Below are positions 35,501 through 43,696 of a stretch of 64,000 nucleotides of DNA, one piece after another. The position numbers were made by a program, and so were the translations under genes. Each line of letters opens with the position of its first letter. Positions within the stretch are counted from its first letter, which is position 1. The notes below the pieces were generated by a model. It ran no database searches. It was given only the letters and a program-made list of their open reading frames with translations, and had not been told where the DNA came from. This DNA comes from Chitinophaga varians (GTDB taxonomy: Bacteria > Bacteroidota > Bacteroidia > Chitinophagales > Chitinophagaceae), in the NCBI RefSeq assembly GCF_012641275.1, contig NZ_JABAIA010000003.1, positions 1,607,333 to 1,671,332 on the forward strand, given 5' to 3'.

Positions 35501-36581
35501 CACAAAAGGAAAAAATAAAATTATCGACGGCCCTGGCATCAGGATTCCGGTTCAGCACATTCAGCTCGAAAGGGTTGCGACGGGCCTCCAGGATATTAAT
35601 ACCGCCCCGCAGGGTGCCTATCCATTTGCGGCCTTCCCGGTCTTCATAAAAAGAATACACGGCATTGCTGCTCAGCTGTGAGCGGCTGCCTGGGCTGGTA
35701 AACGGGCGTGCAGGAGCATCCGTACCATTCATCAGGTAAAGACCGTTGCCGTCAGAAGCACACCAGGTGGTCCCTTCCCTGTCGGTATACAGGTGTACGA
35801 TCTTGCTGTTTTCGGGCAGGGCGTTACCGGAAAATTTCCCGGTGGCGGGAATATAGCGGAATACGCCGGCATCCGTGCCCAGCAACAGATTGCCGGCCTG
35901 GTCGAGATTGAGGCAATTGGCACGGGGAATGTCCCTGCTTACCACAGACAAGGTATGTTGCGCAATGTCATATCTGCATAAACCAATATCCTGTACAAAT
36001 ATCCAGGCGTATTTACCGGTGAACTTTATCCCGGTCACCTCGTAATCGGTGATGGTCTTTGCATCGTTATGAACAGGAATTTGCAGGCCATCATAGCGGT
36101 TATTATCAAATACGAGCAACCCGTTTTTTTCCGTACCCACTAAGATGAGACCATTTTCATCCGACTTAATGATATGTATATTTTCGTTGGCCTTGCGAAG
36201 CGTCCGGCCATTCGCCGGTTTATACACCGGCATAAAGAATTTTTCCGTAGCGGGATTGAAAACACTCACCCCCCTCCTGCCGCCCACCCAAAGCCGGTGG
36301 CGGTTGTCATCTGCCAGGGTGTACACGCCATTGTCGGCCAGCGAGGTACTGTCGCCTACTTTATTGCGGTATACCTTGAACTTATAACCGTCATACCTGC
36401 TTAGCCCATCATAGGTGCCAAACCACATAAACCCTTTGTGGTCCTGGTATACAGAGGTAACAGCGTTGTTGGACAATCCGTCTTCAATGCCCAGATACCT
36501 GATAGGATAACCGATGGCGGATGCAGCAGTGGCGACTACCATCAGCAATAAAACAAAGCAACATGACCTCTCAATGCACAT
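32511..36581 (-). CDS. Hybrid two-component system sensor/regulator (HTCS)
   Basis: A 1356-residue single-chain regulator. Signal peptide, then many propeller repeats (GLSNNAVTSVYQDHKGFMWFGTYDGL and similar, to about residue 650), a Y_Y_Y domain and a membrane segment near residue 775. The histidine kinase follows with the H-box FFTNVSHEFRTPLTLI (His near 830) and an ATPase domain. The receiver domain has the phospho-Asp in PDLVISDIQMEGMDG (near 1138). A C-terminal AraC-type helix-turn-helix ends the chain. Such proteins bind an oligosaccharide in the periplasm and switch on their utilisation locus; here that is the SusC/SusD/GH30/GH35 operon directly downstream. All domains look intact. Confidence 0.95.
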   Translation of the reverse strand: MCIERSCCFVLLLMVVATAASAIGYPIRYLGIEDGLSNNAVTSVYQDHKGFMWFGTYDGLSRYDGYKFKVYRNKVGDSTSLADNGVYTLADDNRHRLWVGGRRGVSVFNPATEKFFMPVYKPANGRTLRKANENIHIIKSDENGLILVGTEKNGLLVFDNNRYDGLQIPVHNDAKTITDYEVTGIKFTGKYAWIFVQDIGLCRYDIAQHTLSVVSRDIPRANCLNLDQAGNLLLGTDAGVFRYIPATGKFSGNALPENSKIVHLYTDREGTTWCASDGNGLYLMNGTDAPARPFTSPGSRSQLSSNAVYSFYEDREGRKWIGTLRGGINILEARRNPFELNVLNRNPDARAVDNFIFSFCEEDAKNIWIGTDGAGLKHLNRETGAITAYSHDVRQPQGISSNFITSIIHDAHHDLWISTWFGGVNRYSTATGKFEHYTCFNPYTRSAENNVWLVYEDRQQQLWASTTNNGTLYRFNPAENRFTLFDSSLVNMQCLAEDREGQLWGGNYSSLIRVDKHHLKHQRFNIGYTVRSICHDKSGNFWVGTDGGGLLRFNRQTGAYTRYTMTEGLPSNSILRMLEDNKGNIWISTFNGLCKFDPVKKTFRNFYASDGLQSNQFSFNAALALRSGELAFGGIKGFNIFYPDSVYADTAIPPVWLTNISINNAPVTESDNYVSGRTPEKEVREITVPYDKATIAFDFVALEYTLPDKISYAYRLRGWDNNWNYVGQTRTANYTHLQEGHYTFEIKASNADGYWGPEIRTVSLIVLPPWYRTWWAYLLYLTTTVGAIYLYIRYRAREERLKYEIKLAYLEKEKEKELNEKKLSFFTNVSHEFRTPLTLIINPLKELLQQKADKDLGIVYRNARRLLSLVDQLLLFRKADQEGDQLKIARLDIVNLCHEVYSCFSQQAKVKNIQYAFHAQPSEVEIYGDSEKLEIAIFNLLSNAFKFTPDNGTIIFEVSTDADTVTVVIKDSGCGIEDSVGNRIFEKFQRAQDRKESLQTGFGIGLYLVKHFIEKHHGSVSYESKVNEGTAFRLCLKKGDAHFAGTPLLEGAGYQSAFLKELNADASLEAQDATTDIQEADVPTTTITEKKSILLIDDHNEIRQYLQQLFKDKFVVYEADNGLSGFSAVQKYMPDLVISDIQMEGMDGVELCTKIKQTDTISHIPVILLTGSSAADTRLKGLEGGADDYITKPFDKDLLMAKVNNIIKNRNLLQQYFFDRITLRSSNIRVPAEYQDFLKRCIEIIEANLEDETFSIKKFTLEIGMSHSSLYKKVKSISGQTINSFIRSIRLRKAAVLLLRENYTITQAAVQVGIGDIKYFREQFVKLFGMNPSSYVKKYRHSFNRDFNITESQEEL

Positions 36582-36726
36582 AGGCTCATTTTAAAGGCTG
36601 TAAATCTATTGAAAAAGATAAACTTTTCGGGAGAAGGGCTATTACTTTAATGCAGGAGCAGGCGTATCAATGATGTTCGGGAAGACACAGAATGTGAGAA
36701 TGTTTTTTATTATGATGACATAAAAC

Positions 36727-36758
36727 AATAAAGGGCTGCACTATTGCAACCCTTTATT
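36727..36758 (-). terminator. Terminator after the first tRNA-Arg
   Basis: A 14-bp stem with one mismatch, AATAAAGGGCTGCA with TGCAACCCTTTATT, 4-nt loop. On the minus strand it is followed by a U-rich tail, 15 nt after the tRNA 3' end. Confidence 0.8.
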
Positions 36759-36773
36759 TTCATCGATAGTTTG

Positions 36774-36847
36774 TGACCGCGTCTGGATTCAAACCAGAAA
36801 CCTTTTGATTCGTAGTCAAATGCTCTATTCAGTTGAGCTACGCAGCC
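36774..36847 (-). tRNA. tRNA-Arg (anticodon ACG), copy 1
   Basis: A 74-nt cloverleaf on the minus strand. The acceptor stem GGCTGCG pairs with CGCGGTC (two G-U pairs), discriminator A. Anticodon stem TTTGA/TCAAA with loop CTACGAA gives anticodon ACG, read as ICG for CGN arginine codons. The T stem is TCTGG/CCAGA. CCA is not encoded. A TAnnTTTG box lies about 20 nt upstream and a terminator follows. Confidence 0.93.
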
Positions 36848-36865
36848 GTTTCCCTTTCGGTATTG

Positions 36866-36873
36866 CAAAGATA
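36866..36873 (-). promoter_or_regulatory. Bacteroidota -7 box (TATCTTTG) for tRNA-Arg copy 1
   Basis: Reads TATCTTTG on the minus strand, a match to the Bacteroidota -7 consensus TAnnTTTG, about 19 nt upstream of the mature tRNA 5' end. No clear -33 TTG was placed. Confidence 0.6.
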
Positions 36874-36951
36874 AAACATTTATTTTATCTTAACAAATTA
36901 TTTTTCAACTCTTTACATCTGTCACTTTTTAACAGTATATTTTTTTGAGCT

Positions 36952-36977
36952 AAAAAAAACTGCAAAACGTATTGCAG
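36952..36977 (-). terminator. Terminator after the second tRNA-Arg
   Basis: A 6-bp perfect stem, CTGCAA / TTGCAG (36960-36965, 36972-36977), followed on the minus strand by eight U (A tract 36952-36959), 13 nt after the tRNA end. Confidence 0.75.
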
Positions 36978-36990
36978 CATTTTTTTGTTG

Positions 36991-37064
36991 TGACCCTGTC
37001 AGGATTCAAACCTGAAACCTTCTGATCCGTAGTCAGATGCTCTATTCAGTTGAGCTACAAGGCC
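36991..37064 (-). tRNA. tRNA-Arg (anticodon ACG), copy 2
   Basis: A 74-nt cloverleaf. The acceptor stem GGCCTTG pairs with CAGGGTC, discriminator A. The anticodon stem TCTGA/TCAGA with loop CTACGGA gives anticodon ACG. The T stem is TCAGG/CCTGA. It lies 143 nt upstream of copy 1 on the same strand, with its own terminator and -7 box. It differs from copy 1 in the acceptor, anticodon and T stems, with compensated pairs, so both should fold. Confidence 0.93.
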
Positions 37065-37083
37065 ATTTCCCCGTTTGGGATTG

Positions 37084-37091
37084 CAAATGTA
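37084..37091 (-). promoter_or_regulatory. Bacteroidota -7 box (TACATTTG) for tRNA-Arg copy 2
   Basis: Reads TACATTTG on the minus strand, matching TAnnTTTG, 19 nt upstream of the tRNA 5' end. Confidence 0.6.
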
Positions 37092-37219
37092 GGATTAGTT
37101 TTTATTTAAACAAATTTTTTTGAAAAATTTTTTCAAGACACTACCGTCAACCACTATACGTTTTCGTTATCATACCCGTTAAAACAGCCATCAGAAAAGA
37201 TATCAGCTGTTTTATTTTT

Positions 37220-38200
37220 TCATACCGGATAAGGACCTTCCGTAAAAACAGTGTTGTGATAGCCTTTTGAACCGACCAATCGTGCCAGCGGACTGAATAC
37301 GTCCTGCCCATTTTCCAGCGCTTCCAATACCCTGCCGAAGTCATACTCCGGCTTCCACCCCAGGTCCTTCCTGGCCTTTGCGTTGTCATACACCCGGTCT
37401 ATCACCGGCTGCATCTTCCATTGCAGGCGAGCATACAGGCCTTCAAACGCCGGGAAATAACGGCTTACCACCGCGGGCGCGTCCTGCTGCAACGCCGGCA
37501 TATCTTCTACAGTAAACGGCGTGGTTGCGCTGATCACATAACGATCAAAGCCAATAGCCGTTGCATTTTCCGCGGCCAGCAAATGTGCCGTCACTACATC
37601 GGCCAGGTCTACCCTGCCAAACAACAGTTCATTTACTTTCAGGTTCGTATCATCATAAGCCTCTCGTTTACTGCGGTCATCATCGATCTCCGGGAAAAAC
37701 CGCGACGTCCGCAACACGATACAGGGCAACCCCTGCTTGCGGTAAAACAACCGGCAGAGGTCTTCCGCGGCCACCTTGGTGATGCCATAAATATTTTTCG
37801 GCATAGGCGCCAACGCCGGCGTAACCCATACCGCTGGTCCACCCGGCACCGGCGCCATCGCCTCGCCAAACACACTGGTGGTGCTGGTAAAAACGAAACG
37901 CCCCACTCCCGCCGCCACCGCCGCTTCCAGCAGGCGCAATGTGCCGGTGATATTGGTATCAATGAACTGTTGCACGGAATGAGTGACCACATGTGGCTTA
38001 TGCAATGTGGCCGCATGAAACACCACTGCCACGTCCTTCATACATGCCCGCACAAAATCAGTATCAGTGATGGAACCCACATGTGTCGTAAAAACGCCGG
38101 CGATCTGATCGATGCCAATCACCTCATACCGCAGGCCCTGCAGGCTGCGCACCAGTGCTTCCCCCAGATGGCCGGAACTGCCAGTAACTAAAACACGCAT
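37220..38200 (-). CDS. NAD-dependent epimerase/dehydratase (extended SDR)
   Basis: A 326-residue extended short-chain dehydrogenase. The N-terminal Rossmann motif is MRVLVTGSSGHLGEALV, and VVFHAATLHKP and RFVFTSTTSVFG follow. The catalytic Tyr-Lys pair is YGITKVAAEDLCR. Nucleotide-sugar epimerases and dehydratases have this layout, but the substrate cannot be named. I chose ATG 38200, where family members begin; an in-frame ATG at 38221 would add seven residues and leave a very short leader after the -7 box at 38238. A divergent AraC regulator lies 103 nt away and may control it. Confidence 0.82.
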   Translation of the reverse strand: MRVLVTGSSGHLGEALVRSLQGLRYEVIGIDQIAGVFTTHVGSITDTDFVRACMKDVAVVFHAATLHKPHVVTHSVQQFIDTNITGTLRLLEAAVAAGVGRFVFTSTTSVFGEAMAPVPGGPAVWVTPALAPMPKNIYGITKVAAEDLCRLFYRKQGLPCIVLRTSRFFPEIDDDRSKREAYDDTNLKVNELLFGRVDLADVVTAHLLAAENATAIGFDRYVISATTPFTVEDMPALQQDAPAVVSRYFPAFEGLYARLQWKMQPVIDRVYDNAKARKDLGWKPEYDFGRVLEALENGQDVFSPLARLVGSKGYHNTVFTEGPYPV

Positions 38201-38237
38201 ATCATTTAAAGATTTTATCATTCTAAAATTTGGTCAT

Positions 38238-38245
38238 CAAAGATA
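38238..38245 (-). promoter_or_regulatory. Candidate -7 box (TATCTTTG) for the epimerase gene
   Basis: A TAnnTTTG match on the minus strand in the divergent region, 37 nt before ATG 38200. No -33 TTG at standard spacing was seen, so the call is tentative. Confidence 0.4.
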
Positions 38246-38303
38246 GCAGGAACAGCCGGTGACGGATATTGATTTACGAAGTAAAAATACTGATCTTTGC
38301 AGT

Positions 38304-39257
38304 ATGCCATACACGATCGGCGGAAACGCCTATAAAGAGATTGCAGCCAGAAGGTTTTCCGACGGCCGCCGCTTCGATCATTTCGAGCACAGCACCTTTG
38401 CCTTACCGTATGTACGGCACCAGGTACAGCATTCCTTTAACCAGGACTTTGGCATTATACAGTTCAGGGCCGACTTTGAACGGGACATTACAGTACAACA
38501 AGTAAAAGGAGATATTCCTCACGTAAGCCTTCATTTTCAGCTCAAAGGCTGTTCCCGCGCCGACTTCAAAGGGCTTGCCCCACAACCGCTGCAGGCAGGG
38601 GAATTTAACGTATATGCCTCCGATAATTTTCTGTCAGACCTTCACTTCAACGCCCAGCAAGGCTTTGAATACCTTGCTATTACCTTCCGGCAGTCTTTTC
38701 TGCAGACCGTGTTGTCACAGTTTACTGTTCCTCCGGGGGATATTGTCCGGCAACTGGCATCCGGCGCTACTTTCGCACTGTCTCCCACGGCCATGCGCGT
38801 TACACCGGAGATACAGCTTGCATTGCGGTCATTGGTAAACCCTCCGGTGTCCGACAACCTGTTGCCGCTATATCGCCACAACAAGGTAACAGAAATCATC
38901 ACATTGCTGTTTTCCGATCTTTATCCGGAACCTCGTCCGGCTTTTCAGCAGGAGATGAAAGACATTTATCATTATATCCTTGCTCACTTTGCCGATATTC
39001 AGTCCCTCGCGGACGTGGCCCGGCATTTTTCCTTAACGGAATACCAGATCAAACAACAGTTACGGCTGCAATATGGCACCACCTTTTATGAGCTGGTACA
39101 GGAACGTAAAATGGCGCATGCGCTGCAACTGCTGCAGCAAACCGATATGCATGTCAATGAAATAGCCTGGCAGATGGGTTATAGCAACGCCAGTAATTTC
39201 ATCCAGGCGTTTAAAAGGAGGTTTGGCACTACTCCCCGGAACCTCAAACAGCTTTGA
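38304..39257 (+). CDS. AraC-family transcriptional regulator
   Basis: A 317-residue regulator. The C-terminal 100 residues form the double helix-turn-helix: SLADVARHFSLTEYQIKQQL, then MHVNEIAWQMGYSNASNFIQAFKRRFG, the family signature. The N-terminal 200 residues are a sensory domain of unknown ligand, beta-rich at first (RADFERDITVQQVKGDIPHVSLHFQLKG). I chose ATG 38304 (MPYTIGGNAYKEI); the longer form from 38259 would extend into the divergent promoter region. It is divergent from the epimerase gene, the usual layout of a regulator and its target, which is inference. Confidence 0.85.
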   Translation: MPYTIGGNAYKEIAARRFSDGRRFDHFEHSTFALPYVRHQVQHSFNQDFGIIQFRADFERDITVQQVKGDIPHVSLHFQLKGCSRADFKGLAPQPLQAGEFNVYASDNFLSDLHFNAQQGFEYLAITFRQSFLQTVLSQFTVPPGDIVRQLASGATFALSPTAMRVTPEIQLALRSLVNPPVSDNLLPLYRHNKVTEIITLLFSDLYPEPRPAFQQEMKDIYHYILAHFADIQSLADVARHFSLTEYQIKQQLRLQYGTTFYELVQERKMAHALQLLQQTDMHVNEIAWQMGYSNASNFIQAFKRRFGTTPRNLKQL

Positions 39258-39408
39258 TTATAACTGACGCTTTGATTAGCGGAGATGACCAGGTGGATTT
39301 TTAAAAATTGCCTGCGAATGTTGACCCACAGTAAGCGAATAATAAACAACTGTTGTTTGTTTATGTCGATGACCGACTTTTGTGCCCATTAAAACCACCC
39401 TTCTGCTG

Positions 39409-39855
39409 ATGAAGAAAATATTTATCCTGATGGCCTTTGTGATGCTGTTTTGCGCCTGGAAAGCCACTGCGCAGGAAGCCCGCACCCCGCTGCTCTATGA
39501 AGGCACCATCGATGGCAAGTTGGCCATTACCCTGTATCTGGTCTCTGTACCGCGCGAGTGTGGAGGAGATCCTTATTACCAGTGCATTTACCGTTACAAT
39601 AAAAACAAAGACAATGAATGGCTGTCATTGAATGTGGAGTACAACCAGCAAAATCAGTTCATCATGGTGGAGCACCGGTTTTCCGGCGTAATGATACTGC
39701 AAAAAAATATCGACGGTTTTTCCGGCATCTGGATTCACCCTAACGGCACAACGCAGAAAAAGGTAATACTCAGGAAAACACATCTTCCGAAAACAGACAT
39801 CAAAAAGTACGAGGACTACATGGACAAAACCTTCTACAACACGGACGACTGTTAA
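39409..39855 (+). CDS. Secreted hypothetical protein, 148 aa
   Basis: Begins with a signal peptide (MKKIFILMAFVMLFCAWKATAQ, cleavage likely after ATAQ). The mature part is about 125 residues of beta-like sequence (YEGTIDGKLAITLYLV, FSGVMILQKNIDGFSGIWIHP), with three Cys including one at the end. No family was recognised. I chose ATG 39409 for the signal peptide over ATG 39382. Its last codons overlap the convergent alkB gene by 4 nt. Confidence 0.6.
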   Translation: MKKIFILMAFVMLFCAWKATAQEARTPLLYEGTIDGKLAITLYLVSVPRECGGDPYYQCIYRYNKNKDNEWLSLNVEYNQQNQFIMVEHRFSGVMILQKNIDGFSGIWIHPNGTTQKKVILRKTHLPKTDIKKYEDYMDKTFYNTDDC

Positions 39856-40472
39856 GGAATATACGGGGGCGCCGTAGTATTGCCTACTTTCCGGAAAGTA
39901 AGGTTGATCCTGGCTTTCATGGGTTTGGCGGACTTCGCGATGCGGTGCTCCCAATACCTTTGCAGGTCGCCTTTCATCAGTAACAGGGAGCCATGTTGTA
40001 GCTTGATCGAATAACGCCGGCGGTGATCGTCTTTACTGCGGAAATCAAAGTTACGTTCCTCTCCCAGGCTGATGGAAGCGATTTCTGTTTTTAATCCCGG
40101 TACCGTGTCCTTGTCCGAGTGCCAGGCCACCGAGTCATTGTTATCCCGGTAATAATTCAGCAAAACGCCATCGAACACGATGCCGGTGTGCGCTTCCACT
40201 TTCGCCTTCAGCGCCAGCAGCGCGGGAGGCCAGGGCAGCACCGGACGCTGGTCGCCGCTTCGTATAGGTTCACTGCCAAACCAGGCAGACAGCCGCGGCG
40301 TGAGCACTTCCTTTTCATACATCATCACTTTGCTTTGTTGCCAGGGAACGGTGCTGAGCAATTGTTCCAGCAACTGATCACTTTCTTCCCTGCTCAGAAA
40401 GGCGGGATGGTATGTTATCAAATCCTCCGGCAGCATCAGCTGGCTGCCATCATCAAATAATTTCAGTTGCAT
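39852..40472 (-). CDS. alkB: AlkB-family 2-oxoglutarate/Fe(II) dioxygenase
   Basis: A 206-residue enzyme that reverses alkylation damage in DNA or RNA. The iron-binding HxD is in SVAWHSDKDTVPG, the distal His in YWEHRIAKS, and the 2-oxoglutarate-binding Arg in RINLTFRKV. The substrate-side block LNYYRDNND is typical of AlkB/ALKBH2-3. The start lies 6 nt after the dnaE2 stop, so it is the last gene of the imuA-imuB-dnaE2 operon and should be induced with it. It joins a direct-reversal enzyme to a mutagenic bypass polymerase. Confidence 0.9.
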   Translation of the reverse strand: MQLKLFDDGSQLMLPEDLITYHPAFLSREESDQLLEQLLSTVPWQQSKVMMYEKEVLTPRLSAWFGSEPIRSGDQRPVLPWPPALLALKAKVEAHTGIVFDGVLLNYYRDNNDSVAWHSDKDTVPGLKTEIASISLGEERNFDFRSKDDHRRRYSIKLQHGSLLLMKGDLQRYWEHRIAKSAKPMKARINLTFRKVGNTTAPPYIP

Positions 40473-40478
40473 GATTCT

Positions 40479-43400
40479 CTATTTAAAATTCCTGCCTTTC
40501 GGGAAAAGCTCTGCCTGTATCATTTTAGGCGCAGGCTTTTTAGCGGCGGCAGGCACATTATCACTATAAGGCGCATTCATCAGGTGCTCTTCGTCCGTAG
40601 GCAATGACAGCTGGTTCAGCAGCGCATTGCAGTTATAGCACTTTTTAATGACGACATGTGTCACACTCCCTTCCCGCTGCAATTTTCCTTCCACCATCAG
40701 CAGCCGGGACGTTACAATTTCTTTTCTGAAGCGTTCAAAAATTTTGGCAAAAGCCACCAGGTTGGCGCTGCCGGTTTCATCTTCGATGGTAATAAAACAG
40801 ATGCCGCTGGCCGTTCCCGGCCGTTGGCGTACCAATACCAGTCCGGCCACACGCAAAGGCGTTCCGTCCGGCCACTGGTCCAGCTCCCTGATGGACAGTA
40901 CATTTTGTTTGAACAACTGCCGGCGTACAAAACTTACCGGGTGGGCTTTGAGGGATAAAGCCATGGCCGCGTAATCCTGTACCACATGTTCGGAAGGAGT
41001 CATCAATGGCAACCGCACCGGCGCTTCACTGGCGCTTTCCGAAGGCTGGCCTTCAAAGAGCGCATGCGGACGGTCTGCCAAAGCAGACACCTCCCATAAG
41101 GCCCTGCGACGGTCCATTTTCATGGAACGGAAAGCATCAGCGTCTGCGAGCCGCTCCAGCGTGCTTAAAGTCACGCCGGCATCCATGATGGAATGTATAT
41201 TTACATAAGGCGCTGTCCGCGCTGCTATCAACCGTTCCATCTCTCCCTGGCCGAGTCCCTTTACCTGCCGGAATCCCAGTCTCAGCGCATGATACTCCCC
41301 TGCCTTTTCTTCCAGTGTATTATCCCAATATGAATGGTTCACATCTACCGGACGCACGACAACCTTATGGTTACGGGCATCCGTCACTATTTGTGCCGGT
41401 GCATAGAAGCCCATCGGCTGGCTGTTCAACAGGGCACAGGCGAATACATCCGGGAAATAACATTTGATCCAGCAGGAAACATATACCAGCAAAGCAAAAC
41501 TGGCAGCATGACTTTCAGGGAAACCATAAGAACCGAAGCCTTCCAGTTGTTTGAATATACGTTCGGCGAATTCCTGCTGGTAGCCTTTTTTCACCATGCC
41601 GCTGACCAGCTTCTCCCGCCATTTTGCAATTTGTCCGTGTGCCTTGAAAGTGGCCATGCTGCGGCGAAGGCCGTCTGCTTCCGCAGCCGTGAAATTTGCG
41701 GCCACCATGGCTATTTCCATAGCTTGCTCCTGAAACAGAGGCACACCTTTGGTCCGGCTGAGAATTGCCTTCAATTCTTCAGAAGGATAGTCTTCCGGTT
41801 CTTCACCGTTTCGCCTGCGCAGATAAGGATGTACCATGTCGCCCTGAATAGGCCCGGGCCTTACAATAGCTACTTCAATTACCAGGTCATAAAATTTACG
41901 GGGCTTCAATCTCGGTAACATCGACATCTGCGCACGGCTCTCAATCTGAAAAACGCCAATGGTATCAGCGCGACAAATCATGTCGTACACCTTTTTTTTC
42001 TGTGGAATATTGGCCAAAGTACAATGATACCCATAATGCTGTTTGATTAAGTCAAACGCTTTGCGGATACAGGTCAGCATGCCCAGTGCCAGCACATCCA
42101 CTTTCAGGAAGCCCAGCGCTTCAATATCATCCTTGTTCCATTCAATATTGGTGCGGCCTTCCATCCTGGCGTTGAGGATAGGGCAAAGATCAGACAGCTG
42201 ATGCTGCGTGATCACAAATCCGCCTGTATGTTGCCCCAGCTGCCGCGGGAAACCAATATACTGCTCTGTCAGTTCCAGCACTTTCATCAGCACCGGGTCT
42301 TTCGCTTTAAACCCTTCGCTGGTGGCCGTATTGCCTTCCATCCATTCCTCCGTGAATTCATAGCCCGATTTGGCCAGATGGTCCACCGCGTCCATAGACA
42401 AGCCCATGGCCTTTCCCACGTCACGCACGGCGCCTTTCCAGTGTACCTGTGTAACGGTGGCCACAATGCCTGCCCTGTCGCGCCCGTATTTGGCGTAGAC
42501 ATATTGAATCACTTCTTCGCGACGCTCATGCTCAAAGTCCACATCTATGTCCGGTGCTTCATCTCTGGCATCTGACATAAAGCGGGCAAACAACAGGTTG
42601 ACCGTCTGAGGGTTAATAGAAGTAATACCGAGGCAGTAACACACCACTGAGTTGGCCGCAGATCCGCGCCCCTGGCATAAAATATCCTGACTTCTCGCGA
42701 AGCGCACCAGGTCATATACTGTCAGAAAATACGCCGCATAGTTTTTCCGGGCCATAAAAGAAAGCTCTTCCCGGATCGTGTGCTCCACCTTCTGCGGAAC
42801 ACCATCCGGGAACCGTTCTGTTGCGCCCTGCCAGGTCAGCATCTCCAGCTCTTCCTGTGGCGTCCGGCCTTCTGTGGTTATTTCTTCCGGGTAAACATAT
42901 TCAAGGCTGTCCAGCGAAAACCGGCAGGCAGTCGCTATTTCCTGCGCACAGGCCAATGCCTGCGGATAACGGCGGAACAAACGCCGCATCTCCGCGATCG
43001 GTTTCAGGTAACGCTCCGCATTCTGGTACAGCCGAAACCCTGCATTATGAATGGTGCATTTTTCCCGGACGCAGGTCACAACGTCCTGCAACTCCCGTCG
43101 TTCCGGCGCGTGGTAGTACACGTCGTTTGTGGCCACCATCGAGATATGCAGCTCTTCACAGTACTGTGCGATACGGTACAGTTTCTTACCATCATCTCCC
43201 CGATAAGACCAGCATGCCGCCATGTACAATTCCGATTTGAAATGCTGCCGGTATTCCCTGGCGGCCCTTTTAAAATCAACATCAAAATCAAATTCGCCAT
43301 TTAATACAGGGGGCGGTATCATCACGAATTTGATACCTTCCGCATATTGGTAGACATCTTTTTTATAAAGCTCACATTTGCCTTTCTCCGTACGAAGGTT

Positions 43401-43685
43401 ACCGGTAGATAACAGGGCTGACAAACGGCCATAGGCGGCCCTGTCAGTCGGATAAGCCAATAAGGGCGGACCGTCCTGCAAGTCCAGCCGGCAGGCAGGA
43501 ATGATCCGTATATTTTTTCCTCTTGCCGCTGCATGTGCCCGCACAATACCAGCCAGCGTATTATGATCGGTAATAGCGATGGCCGTATAACCCAGGCTGG
43601 CGGCCTGTTCCACCAGCTCTTCCGGATGAGAGGCCCCCCGCAAAAAACTAAAGTTCGTTGTGATTTGTAATTCCGTATATCCCAT
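40479..43685 (-). CDS. dnaE2: Error-prone DNA polymerase DnaE2 (ImuC)
   Basis: A 1068-residue C-family polymerase. The N-terminal PHP domain (YTELQITTNFSFLRGASHPEEL, AIAITDHNTLAG) is followed by palm catalytic aspartates in EAPDIDVDFEHERR. The fingers and a helix-hairpin-helix region follow, with a C-terminal OB domain (LVLVRQRPGTASGICFITIED). It performs mutagenic translesion synthesis with ImuA and ImuB after DNA damage. I chose ATG 43685 (MGYTELQITTNF), 11 nt after the imuB stop, over ATG 43724. Length and motifs match DnaE2 rather than the replicative DnaE1, which is longer. Confidence 0.93.
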   Translation of the reverse strand: MGYTELQITTNFSFLRGASHPEELVEQAASLGYTAIAITDHNTLAGIVRAHAAARGKNIRIIPACRLDLQDGPPLLAYPTDRAAYGRLSALLSTGNLRTEKGKCELYKKDVYQYAEGIKFVMIPPPVLNGEFDFDVDFKRAAREYRQHFKSELYMAACWSYRGDDGKKLYRIAQYCEELHISMVATNDVYYHAPERRELQDVVTCVREKCTIHNAGFRLYQNAERYLKPIAEMRRLFRRYPQALACAQEIATACRFSLDSLEYVYPEEITTEGRTPQEELEMLTWQGATERFPDGVPQKVEHTIREELSFMARKNYAAYFLTVYDLVRFARSQDILCQGRGSAANSVVCYCLGITSINPQTVNLLFARFMSDARDEAPDIDVDFEHERREEVIQYVYAKYGRDRAGIVATVTQVHWKGAVRDVGKAMGLSMDAVDHLAKSGYEFTEEWMEGNTATSEGFKAKDPVLMKVLELTEQYIGFPRQLGQHTGGFVITQHQLSDLCPILNARMEGRTNIEWNKDDIEALGFLKVDVLALGMLTCIRKAFDLIKQHYGYHCTLANIPQKKKVYDMICRADTIGVFQIESRAQMSMLPRLKPRKFYDLVIEVAIVRPGPIQGDMVHPYLRRRNGEEPEDYPSEELKAILSRTKGVPLFQEQAMEIAMVAANFTAAEADGLRRSMATFKAHGQIAKWREKLVSGMVKKGYQQEFAERIFKQLEGFGSYGFPESHAASFALLVYVSCWIKCYFPDVFACALLNSQPMGFYAPAQIVTDARNHKVVVRPVDVNHSYWDNTLEEKAGEYHALRLGFRQVKGLGQGEMERLIAARTAPYVNIHSIMDAGVTLSTLERLADADAFRSMKMDRRRALWEVSALADRPHALFEGQPSESASEAPVRLPLMTPSEHVVQDYAAMALSLKAHPVSFVRRQLFKQNVLSIRELDQWPDGTPLRVAGLVLVRQRPGTASGICFITIEDETGSANLVAFAKIFERFRKEIVTSRLLMVEGKLQREGSVTHVVIKKCYNCNALLNQLSLPTDEEHLMNAPYSDNVPAAAKKPAPKMIQAELFPKGRNFK

Positions 43686-43696
43686 ACCGTTACTGT

